From contig NC_135048.1 in assembly GCF_051014685.1 (NCBI RefSeq), positions 28,042,543 to 28,106,542 on the forward strand: a stretch of DNA of 64,000 nucleotides, in the 5' to 3' direction. Positions 12,501-24,500 of this stretch are shown piece by piece (within the stretch, counting starts at the first letter, position 1; each line of letters starts with the position of its first letter). The notes beneath the pieces were generated by a model, which worked only from the letters and a program-made list of their open reading frames with translations, made no database searches and was not told the origin of the DNA. Made by a program: the position numbers and the translations under genes. This DNA comes from Ptiloglossa arizonensis (Eukaryota; Arthropoda; Insecta; Hymenoptera; Colletidae).

Positions 12501-15500
12501 TTAATGCTTGGTTAATACTATACCTCTTGCATGTTATTGCGAAAAATGAAATTATATGGAAAAAAACAATGCAAGCAAAATGTTCAAGGTTCAGAAAATA
12601 GGAAAAAGAAACTACTAACGAGAGATCGATTTGTTGATTGCATTGTTGATTGATTTAACTAAATATGCACTATTCAAATACATGATAATATTGGCACTTT
12701 GGATAAAAGCATTATGCAATATTTCAAATTCAATCTTTGTACCATAGTGCCATAATTCTTAAAAATTAAAGTGGAAGTAATAATAATTATACATATAGCA
12801 CCATACAAATGGCTGTCATGTGAAATATACTTGTATATATACATGTACATATACGTGCACATATACATACATATATACATATATATATACATATACTTGA
12901 TTCAGCAATTGAAACGAAAATTGCAAAGCATTAGTCACTGTTTCAGTAATTATCTGCGAGAGTGGAACCGAATCCCGTATAATACTCTAAGATGGTAACC
13001 AACGATTAAAACACAAGAAAAGAGCATGAGAAACTATCCTTATGCAACATTTTTAGAAGGTCAAGTTAGAAACCCACCACCAATTTATTTAATATACTCC
13101 ATTATTAAGGTAAAAATGAGATTAGTTTTGTTTGAGAAGTCTAGTAATGTCGTAGTCTGAAAGCTGGCCGACCTGCAACAGAGAGAGAATTGCTCTCAAG
13201 CCAGAGATTAACAAGATAGTCAAACACAGAGGCACAACTTCGTGCAAGTTTCCACCATGATTAACAGAAAAATATATAAAACGAATTATTACAAACAAAT
13301 CAAACAAAAATTAAGAAAAATTAACACGGAGGTGGTAAACGAAACATAGAAGGTGCTTATATATACTTTCGGTCGTCGGCGGAACCGTTGTGCATAAGTT
13401 GCAAAAATCTTGTAACATTGAGTTAGATTTAAGGAATATCAAACATAGAGTATGATGTCGCTGTGAAGGTAATGATTTTTGTGCAATAACAACAAAGATA
13501 CATCTTTGAATTGAAAGATACGCATGCTGCATATACGTAGTAGTAACGTAAATCTGAAGTAAAATATATCAATATCGGTAAAAACAGCAAATTTACCTTC
13601 AACGTTAACTTCTAAATCTTCCAAGCTACCGGCAACATTACTGACAGTAAGATAGCTTTGCCGTCCTAAACCAGCACTGCTTAATGCCTGCCCACTCACT
13701 GTTACATGACTATCACCACCTACCCGAGTTACAATCGGACAGCCTGGCACAGTTCGTTTGTTGAAGGCTATATTAATTATATGTTCGCACGCCTCGAATG
13801 GTACAAAGCTAACCGAAAATCGTGCATTTCCTTGTGGTGTGACTTGAGTAGGTATATTCTGACTACGAGCCGATATTGTAATTTCTAGATTCCCTTCGCC
13901 AGCTTGACTTGCATCAACTGTCGCAAATAACAAAGACTTAAATGGAATGGTTTCAATGTACATCCAAATCATTTGATGTCTTATTTCTTATTTTTTACCA
14001 TACCAGAGAAGTGTGTTGGCTGACCAACACTACCCCTAGCTACAGGGCCAATTAATACTTTGTCCGCATTGAATGCCTTAGCTAAGAATGGTGTGCCATT
14101 TACAGGATGTCCATTATACTCGACACTAATTGAATGGACGCCAACGTCTCTTGGAATAAATTCTGCTGTGAAACCACTTTTTATGTCACCCGTTACTTTA
14201 ACGGGCAATTCACTACTCGGTCCTAAAAAAGATATTCTTTGCTAGTATTATGTAACTTTTTTGTGTTGTGAAAATTTCACATCTATGATATTATACATTC
14301 ATCACTACCAACCTCTTACAGAAACTGCAAGTTCTGCACTCCCACTACCATCAACTCCCATATGAAAACTAGCAGGTTGATCAACTGGAATTAATTCCAG
14401 ATGATTTAAACTTAATGTTACCCTACTTGTATCGGATACATTACAAATAAAGGGGCATCCTTTTACTGCTTCTCCATTGAACTTTATATCTATGTAGTGC
14501 GGTTTAGCAATTTCAGGTGTAAAAGAGACCAGACAACGTCCACCTCCTACTACTTGAACATGATTGGGCACCTCTCCTTCGTTTATGGAGATTTCAAGCT
14601 GCCCTTCGCCAGCAGCGCTAGCATCGACTGTAAATACAAAGAAAGTTCAATGATAGATTTTCATTATTGAAATTTTCTTATACTTAATTTATTCATTGTT
14701 AATTACCTCTAAATTGGCAGGCATGTCCTACAACAGCACTGGGTATATCGGTAACTTGAATCAAACTGCTGTTGTACACCTTGGCGACAAGAGGTCCTGC
14801 CGGTAGCTTTTGTCCCGCGATGCTTACTTCCACGAGATGACTGCCTACTTCTGTTGGAGTAAATTCAACTCGAAATTCTCCAGAACGTCCTGGTTCTTCG
14901 TCTATTCTTGCTGGTATGTGTCTCTTAGATGGTGCTGAAATTGATTATTAGATTTTATATTAAAAGATTTATGCTTGCAAACATCATTCTATATGTAGAA
15001 TGTACATTTAACACTATATACTTACTTATAATTTGGACGTCAATTTCATTACTGTTAAAGCCAAGAGCAGAAAGCTCAAACAGTGCGGGACTACCTGAAG
15101 GGACCAATCTTATGGAGTCCCCGATTACTGACATTTTTGGGGCTGGCATAATGCCCACTCGCCAGGGTGATCCTATTAATTTATAATTTTACAAATTATT
15201 TTATTGATTTAAAAATTGTCAACTGTATAAACAAACATACATAACGAATATTATCATAAAAATTCATGGAATATATAATGCAAATATTTTCAATTCAATG
15301 TTTGCAAAAGACAATGTTTGTATAAAAACACTATTGTATTAAAAAAGTATATTTAACGCACAACATTTAAGTAAAGTATAATAATCTCTCAGCGATTATC
15401 TCAATATGGAGCGTTAACTTGTTCGAAACAGTGAAAGAAATCAATCTAATTTGTAATCACGACACTTTGAATCAAATTTCAACTTCCCGGAAGTGCAACG

Positions 15501-18500
15501 TGACTCCAATCAGATGTCTCCTAACCTTTATATCTGGCATAAGGGCACGCGCGGATCATAGAGAAAAATAAGTTTCGTAAGCACCGCGGGAAAATTCATA
15601 GAACTATGTTTATCTAAACACATCGTTGAAAAGGCTGACAATCGCGTGATCGCGCGAGTATTCGAAAAAATGGGATTACCTCGATCACCTTTACTTTCCA
15701 GACTAAGAAACCTGAAAAACGCTGAAAACCTTAAACGAAAAAGTGTAGAAAAACTTAATTAAATTACGAATGACCTAGATATCGATCGTAGAATTAACGA
15801 AACACGCGAACCGAATCTACCGATCAGTAATAAAGCTCGTTCACGGAATACACTTTGATCTCGGCCATAAGTACGAAACAAGTATCAAGTTTTCACAGTC
15901 GCACGCGGCGAACCGATTCGACGTTGATTATTCGACGCTCTTTGGTGAACGTTGAACGCGAACAATTCTCTCGAAGATCCATTTTGACACGATTATTGAA
16001 ACACGGTGGTAGAAATTTTGAACAACACTGGAACGAACCCGAACAATCGAAAACAACGAAAAGATTCTTGCAGCTTCGGTTTCACGACGAGGAAACGTCA
16101 GCAGATCGCGATTCACGACAGACTCGAACGAGTCGAGCGACGGGACGAGTGTGGCTGCCACTGGATTGCCGCTCAGGCCCAAAACCAGGGCCGTGCATTT
16201 CTTGGTGTACGCTCCACGATTTTATTCCACGTTTTCTCTTCGAGCGTTTCTTCCGCGTTCAATTTCTTCTTTCTCAGAAATTCTACTCCCGACGAGTTAT
16301 CATTTCATTTTACAAGATTGCATATTTATACTCCATATCGCACTAATTTATCACAACTCTGCGCAAAGAATCTATATCAGAGTTTCTCAACCTAAAAACG
16401 TCAGGGTCTCTCGAGTTCACCGTTACAATTATTATTCTTCGAAAATACAAATATACAATAACAACCGATACACCTTTAAATTTTACTAAAATGAAACATC
16501 CTCGGCGCTACAGACAAGCGAAGACCCGCAATTTCGATCGATCGATTTTTCATTCGGACACGAGATACTGTTACCGGTCGTATAAATCCGTTCCTTTCCT
16601 TTCGCGTTTGAATCTCACGGAACATTCGCATCGGGATAAGAGCAATTAGAACGGGGCTTCAAAGGGAGATGTTACGACCGTGGTTCTCCCATTCGTTTCT
16701 TGCTCGTTCGACCAGCTACAGTCTATACCTATACGTTTACAGGATACCTGATCTGCGTATTTCGATACCTTAAGGTCGGCCGCAAATAGAAACCTCGCTG
16801 TTTGCATTCAACACGGATCTACTTTTCGAGCCGGCCAAAGGAAGAACCGCGGTATTCCACGATCGAGAGCCATCGATGATTAATAACCATCGAGGAGTAT
16901 CGGGTACAGAAGTGTAATCTTCTATGCATCGCGATTCTACTTAATAATCGAGTTTCTACGCGACGCGGTACGATCCACTACGCGAAACGAATTTCAAAAC
17001 GTGGAACGTGTACGTATGCAACAACGCAGCGGCTCTGTTTAGAAAATACGAGAAATGTGTCTCCGCTGCGTGTTACAATTCCGCAACGTTCGTGCCTCGC
17101 TATACCACTTGGAAAAAGTTCAGAGAAGCGGCGTTCGGTTCACTGTGCGACGATGGATTCTTTTTATTTTTTTTTTCTATTTCCTTTTTTTTTTCACGGA
17201 ACGAACGTAATTCCCTGATCACGATGCACGTTTGGTTTATGACACGAGTAATTAAAAAGAAGACCCCCCCGGCCCGTTCCAATGCACGTAATCCGTCGTT
17301 CAAACTGTAAAGTGCAAACCTCATCGTTGGCACGGTATTTAGCTTCGAAACGTATCACGAAACCGTTTCTACGGATTCTCGCGATCGTGTACAAGTTTCG
17401 CTCCCTCTTTTTCCTTTTCTTTTCTCATTTTTCTTTCCCTGGTCGTGTTTTATTTCAACGCAACCAGCTCTGTTATCTAACCGATCGTCTCGGAACATAC
17501 GTACCGATCGATCGACCGGCTTCCATACGTATATCGATCACGCGTAACTAATTACGTGGTGATAATTAAGGACGACATACGACGACGGTGAATTGCGCAC
17601 GTACGAGAGAGCAAAACAAGCGCACAGCCTCGTCCCGTGGACGTTACGAAATTAACGCCGCCGTGTATTTTGCAACGTGTTGCGTTCTTCTCGGACTTCG
17701 TTAACAAACAAATACAAAGGGGAGACGATCGTGGCATTTAGAACCGCGTAAAAGAAAGAGAAAAAAAAAAGGTGAAAGAAAGAAAAAAATCAAATTGCTG
17801 CGACATACCTCGTGGTCGCCACCCAACGCGCACGTCTCGATGTCACGGAACGAGACTTTTACTCGGCGTAAACGAGAGGAGAGAGAAAAAAAGAAGAAAA
17901 AAAAAAGAATTAAAAGCCGCGAATTACAATTCCGTTCGCGTACCATCGGGTGCACGCGGAACGGTTTTCACGGATCTTGGTTCGTGCCGATTGATATCTG
18001 TGAATCGTTGGTGTTTCTTTTTTCTTTTTCTCTCTTTTCTTTTTTTCTTCTCCATTCCGAATCGCTTTGCGCTACATTCTCAACGACGAGAGTTACGTCA
18101 AACGGAGTGTGGCTGTGCTCGTGAGTCGCTGCATTCCCCCGACATAACGGGTCACACGGAAGGTAACTCGTTCCAAAAATTTTCGAAAACGCTTCCACGG
18201 GCGGGTCCGCGCGCGCGTTCACGCGGCCACGTGGGCACGTTTTTCCGAAAATGCAAACCGGCGGGGCGAGGAACGCGTCCGCGCACGGCGAGTGTGAATT
18301 TTATACGAATGCGCGACTAATCGTTACGAGATCGGGGGGGGGGGGGGGGGCACCGTTTATGCAAGAACAAATCGGAATCAATTGAACCCAATGCGTGTGC
18401 ACGGCCGCCGCATTGTTTTCGTCGGGCAACAGTGATTCACACTCGTGGCCTTTATTGGCGCTGCTGATAGCGGTTGCATAATATTTTATTATTATTTTAC

Positions 18501-21500
18501 GTCACGGGGAAACATTTTTCCCATTGCTGAAATATTCCATCGACGAACGCGGCACGATGTTGGGAACGTCGATGACACTTGCTCGATTACGCTTGATGTT
18601 CAACGTTTTTACGATATTTCTGGTATTTATTTATTAGTTATTATTTGTTTATTATCTTTTCAACGGACGTTCGAATTTTAACAATATTTGTACCTTCTTT
18701 TTTTCTAAACTGAATATTTAATTTTCAACAATGTTCGTGGTATACTTTTTCAATGGATGTTTGAATTTTAACAATATTTGTACCTTCTTCTTACCAAATT
18801 GGGTATTCAATTTTCAACAATGTTCGTAGTAAACTTTTTCAATATCGATATTCAAATTTTGACAATATTTATGATATTCTTTTTCAATATGGATATTCAA
18901 ATTACAACGCTATTCGATGATATTCTTTTATATAATGAATGTTCAATTTTATAAATAATCTGATATTCTTTTTCAAAATGGATATTCAACTTACGACGCT
19001 ATTCGATGATATTGTTTCACATAATGGTTGTTCAATTTTGGTGAACGATCTGACATTCTTTTTCAAAATGGATATTCAAATTTCGACAATACTGGTGACA
19101 TTCTTCTTTAAATAGATATTCAAATTTCGACGATATTCACAGCCACTCGGCCAGTTATCTCTTATTCAAATGGAGTCTGTGAAATGTTCATTCAGACACG
19201 AGAATGCTATTCCCGAGGGTATTTTTATCGCGCCAGGAAGATCAGCATCGCTGTTGCAGTCTCGAGTCGTTGAAGTCACCGAAAGCAACCGAGTTGCATA
19301 AGAACGGGACTGCGAGTTTTTACTCGGTAAGCAGATGCATTTACTCCACGCTCGTGTAATTAGCACGTAATCGGAACTTTCATAGTTAATATGTATTCTT
19401 ATCGACGCGTTACGGTGATTCGCGCATCGTGGTTGAGCAGTAATTTCGCTCGTGTGCGCCCGTGACTGTGCGCACCACCACGGATGACGGTTCTCACCGT
19501 CAAGTTTATTAATATTCAAACGATTCTTGATTATCATCGAGGTGGAGTCGTCGACGATGACGTTATTCCGATTCACGATGGAAATTCTTACGGAATAACT
19601 TGGATGTCATCGACGTTCGGGGGCTCACGAATCCAGGACAGATGCAATATTAATATATTCAAACGATTCTCGATTATCATCAACGTTAGGAGTCATCGAC
19701 GATGGCGTTACTTAGATGTTACGAACGATGGAAATTCTTTTTCTTCAATTACAATCAACGTCGGAAGCCTCGAATTTCGAACAGCTACGATGTCAATTGT
19801 ATATTCAAACAATTCGATTTTCAACGATACGAAAATGATCATTCGTAATGATTTCACTTCGAGTCGCAAACGATGGAAATTCTTTCTTCGAGTACAATCT
19901 ATGTCAACAGGCTCAAATTTAGGACATCTGCGATATTAATGGTGCGTATTCAAACAACTCGGTTTTCATCGAGATGAAATCATTCGTGATGACTTCATTT
20001 CGAGTCACAAACTTTGGATATTCTTTCCTCGAATTTAATCAACCTCAGAAGGCGCAAATTTCGAATACTTAAAATATTAATAGTGTATATTCAAAAAGTT
20101 CAATCTTCATCAAGATGAAATCATTCGTGATGACTTTATTTCGAGTCACAAACTTTGGAAATTCTTTCCTCGAGTACGATTTATATGGACAGATTTAAAT
20201 TCAGGACACCTGCGATACACAAGACCAATCCTCGATTATCATCAACCTCGAGATTCATCGACGACCACGTTGTTTCGTGTTACAAAACGATGGGAATTTT
20301 TTCTGCGTGGAACAATCGACTCGAAGGAGGGGACTCGAATTCAGAACGAACTGCAACGAGAAGACGAGGCAAACGGAATAGAGAAATTTGTTCGATAACG
20401 CGCGAGAGAACACATTCCACGTGTCGTACGAGCCGTGTGTCGTTCTACGGGGTGGCTCGTAAACCCAAACAACCGCAAACGTTTCTTCCACGATAAATAA
20501 TAACGGTCCGATGCGTGCTCGATCTTGCATACGGCCGCGCAAAAACGGGATTGCAATTATACCGATCGCTGTTACGATCCGTGCAATCCGCGGAATAGAA
20601 ACTCCCGGGTTACTTAACCCTTTGCACTCCTTAACATTTTTTCCTTTTTTTCACCTACTAACAATTTCTCAATTAATTTGCAAAATAGATCAAAAACGAG
20701 GGTCTCGATAAAACGTTGCGTCGCAACGGTGCAGAAAATTTAATGAAAACTACACACCATTGCAGTGTGTAACAAATATATTTTTCATTTATATTGAAAA
20801 CGATGGAAATATAATAAAATAGTTTATATTAAATAGTAATAAAGTAGTTTATATTAAGTAGTGAAAAAAATTGTTTATAGGAAAAACAGTAATAAAGTAG
20901 TTTATATGAAATGGTAATAAAGTAGTTTATATTAAACAGTAATAAAGTATTTTATATTAAATAGTGAAAAAAAGTAGTTTATAGTAAATAGTAATAAAGT
21001 AGTTTATATGAAATAGTAATAAAGTAGTTTATAGTAAATAGTAATAAAGTATTGGGTTGTTCGGAAAGTCATTTCGTTTTCCAAAATGCAGAATATATAA
21101 TTTAATCAAATGTTTATACACTCTTAAAAAATCGTGTTTCATTTTCACCAAAAAAAAACGAAAGGACTTTCCGAACCACCTAATAGTTTATTTGAAACAG
21201 TAATAAAGTAGTTTATAGTAAATAGTAATAAAGTAGTTTATATTAAATAATAATAAAGTACTTGTAGGTACTTGTAGATACTTATAATACCGACGGAGTA
21301 CAACCACTTTATTGTTACTTAAGTCTACTTTATCGCTCTAATCTAGCTCAACACTGATGTAAAAAAATATAATGTCGAGCCACACTCAACAAAGGAATGA
21401 TAATGATCAACCGCCGCCAAAAGAGAAAAATAATTTTACATTAAATAGTAATAAAGTACTTGTATTACCTCCAAACTAAATACAACCACTTTATTGCCAT

Positions 21501-24500
21501 TTAAGTCTACTTTATCGCTCTAGTGCAGCTCCACATTGGCACAAAAAAATATAATGTCGAGCCACACTCGACAGAGGACCGGTAAGGTTGAACCGGCGCC
21601 CGAAAGAGAGAAGTAATTCGATCCGCGGTGTCACGCGTGCCCCCGTGATCACCGGTCGTTATTTTTCCGACGTCGATCGGTCACGAGACGTCAGCACGCG
21701 CAGTTACGCGGATTACGTTTACATTTACGTAGGCAGGGGACCGAGCAGTATCCTCATTCGTAACCAAATACGTCGTCTTGGCGAGCACAGTGCGGCTCCG
21801 TGACCGCACCTACGTTCTGTATGATATTCCTTTTCGGTTGTTAATGTATTAGAGGAACTACGACCGTTAAATACCGCTAGACGAAAGCGTTAACGTCGCT
21901 TAACGTTGCACGCCGATCGTCCATGACCGACGACGTTCGTACACGACCCACGGTGTGGAACTCGAGCGAAATATCTTCTCTCTTTCTCTCGTGAGAGAAA
22001 GAAAGAGAGAAAGAGAGAAAGAAAGACGTATCGTACGAGTCTCGTGCGATCACCACGTGAAGAAAAAGTAGAGACGAGATTCGAACGAGCGTCGACGAAG
22101 AACTTCGTCGCACCGAGAGTTTCCATAGATCGACCTTGACCATCGTTGGTGGCTCGCATTAAAATAAAGGATACGTATGTTTCCTTGGAAGAGGTCGTAA
22201 CGGAGCTGGGAACGCTTTGATACGCTAATACTCGCAGCGGATCGTAGCTGGTATGGGGGGCAACCGACAAACGTCGTCTTTACGGTATTGTAGGCCACGT
22301 GCGAGCGCGTGGTCACGATTGCAGAATGCACTCCTCTACATGGTATCTAAATAATATTCTTTGTGCGTGGGCAGTGGCGTAGCACGTACCCCGTTAAAAG
22401 TTTTACTTTCGCGCGGAACGCGGGGATTGGTTCCCCTCGTCGTGAACAATGCGAATAAGAGATTTTCGATGGGAATAATAATTGTAACGCGGAGATCGTG
22501 TTCCGTGCGAATAATAACAGTAGGTCTCGGGTCGGTAGGAGTAATTGGAAACGTGCGTGGATTTTCACACAAGAGATGTTTCGATTCTCATGGTAAACGT
22601 AGATGTATCCGTCTATGTCGCGTTCGAAGATCGTTTAAACGTTTCGTGGATTTTGTATCGTGGATTTTAAACGGATTTTAAATTATTAAATGTGGATTTT
22701 GTACGGTGGATTTTAAATTATTAAATTGTCGTGGATTTTAAACGGATTTTAAATTATTAAATTGTCGTGGATTTTAAACGGATTTTAAGTTATTAAATGT
22801 CGTGGATTTTAAATTGTTAAATTGTCGTGGATTTTAAATGGATTTTAAATTATTAAATGTCGTGAACTGTAAACAAATTCTAAATTATTAAATGTCGTGG
22901 ATTTTAAACGGATTTTGAATTAATAAATTGTCGTGGATTTTAAACGGATTTTAAATTATTAAATTATCGTGGATTTTAAATGATTAAATTGTCGTGGATT
23001 TTAAACGTTGGTGGAAATTTTATTTCCAAGAATTGTCGCGTTGTGAAGATTTTTCCAAGATTTTTTTCAATTAGCGAACGATTATCGGTTAAATGGCACA
23101 CATTGTGGTTCGATAGATAAACGAAAGGAAAAAATTCAGGAAGGTAAAGAAAACGATGACGTCGTATATGTGTCAGTGGAACATCACGTGGATGCGTGAA
23201 ATCGCAAGTCAACGACCTAACCAATGACCTGTTGACTCGGAGACGCGTGGTGGGTGCTCGTACACGGGAACGTGGGGAAATTCAAGAAACGTGCGTAAAC
23301 GAAACGAATTGCAATTTTCGTGCGATTTGAAAACGCTCGAATCTCCACCAGTGAGAACATTCGAACCTAACAATGAAGAAAGAATGTAAAAATATTGGGT
23401 TGTTCGTAATATCATTTCGTTTTCCAAAATGAAGAATATATAATTTAATAAAATGTTTGTACACCCTAAAAAAATCGTGTTTCATTTTTCCCTCCAAAAA
23501 AAACGAAATGACTTTTCAAACAACCCAATATTTAATCTGTACGAAAAATCCTAGCAAATATATGCAACTCGCTGCACTTTTTCGACATTGAAAATTTAAA
23601 ATGCAAATGTTCGAGTTTTCTTTTTTTTTCATTTGTTTCCAAGGAGGATATCGTTACGCAGTTATCTTACTTACGAAGCTGTATGGAACAAGTGCATAAC
23701 TTTCACCAGGAAATTTCTTTCGCGGTTAATAATAATTCGCTATGACAGGTTGAAAGGAAAGTCACTCGACGAGCATAAAGATAACTATTGTTGCATAAAG
23801 AATCGTGTCTATTATTTTGTTTAATACTCTCCATAGATTTTTAATATACCATTGGTAACGAGGTTGCACCGCGATCGAGACTTTCGGGACAAATTCTTTT
23901 TCTACTCTCCGAATGGGAACGCCACGGAATGCTCGCACCGCGAAAACAATGGACGATTCTTGACCGTATGTGAAATTATTATCGTACCAACACACGGTAG
24001 AAACCCATACTTTTTATACCACATTGTTCTTAAACGTGGAAGCGATTTGTGTGCGCAAATAACGAGGTGAACGGATAAAATGCACAAGTGAATAAATAAA
24101 TGGTAATTATTCGGAATTTAGTGCACCTTGTCGATTTTGACGACCTTGGAATACGTTCCCAAGGTCACTACTTTTAACAACTTCTTCCTCGTACGTGTCA
24201 CCGCCATTCGATATTCGTCTCCGAGTTATTCACAGAAAAACTTTCGTTAAATTTAATCTCCGTTGCATTTTACTCTTGCATGTAAGCAGTTGCATTCTTA
24301 TAAGGTTCGATCCAAACTTAACCAATCGATACTAATCACCTTTGATACGAATAAAAATAAAGTAATGGATTATACTTCGGATTAGATTCGTACCACCGGT
24401 GCACCTGAGTCAGAATAATTATCAAATGAATTTAAAGTGTCGATATTCAAAGTTTCCTGATGAAGAATCACTCACCGGGGACTACCTCGCCATTGAACGT

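Larger units (their letters stand above)
6515..15172 (-). other. jbug: Filamin exons 14-39: C-terminal repeat rod
   Basis: Exons, from high to low: 15172-15026, 14934-14707, 14627-14313, 14222-14004, 13917-13597, 12253-12032, 11947-11760, 11597-11393, 11323-11186, 11112-10939, 10870-10563, 10491-10263, 10179-10051, 9968-9753, 9645-9469, 9391-9152, 9078-8935, 8867-8709, 8625-8477, 8386-8200, 8135-7873, 7804-7633, 7562-7344, 7268-7072, 6975-6673, 6583-6515. Most boundaries are phase 1, and exons often begin V-DASQAG (strand A of a repeat) or G-SPF (strand G), so splice sites recur at fixed points of the filamin fold. Typical cores are GPSG..V, FTP.E.G.H.I.V.FNG..V.GSPF. The last 22 residues lie in their own exon. 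Confidence 0.88.
15173..24475 (-). other. Filamin intron 13 (9.3 kb)
   Basis: This intron splits the gene between exon 13 (ends 24476) and exon 14 (starts 15172); both sites are phase 1 and GT..AG. It is AT-rich at both ends but has CpG-rich stretches at about 15840-18430 and 21580-22330. At least five different minisatellite arrays and two MITE copies lie in it (listed separately). No filamin-like coding sequence was seen. An internal promoter for a short isoform starting near exon 14 is possible but not shown. Confidence 0.75.

Noticed and set aside
15855..16489. Overlapping plus-strand open frames of 110-160 codons
   Set aside because: Three overlapping frames are all open in CpG-rich DNA; no codon bias or domain in any.
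17772..18320. 182-codon plus-strand open frame in filamin intron 13
   Set aside because: Starts in a poly-purine tract, low complexity, no domain, and overlapping frames are equally open.
24304..24313. GGTTCGATCC resembling a tRNA B-box
   Set aside because: The flanking bases do not form a T-stem and no A-box or cloverleaf is found upstream.
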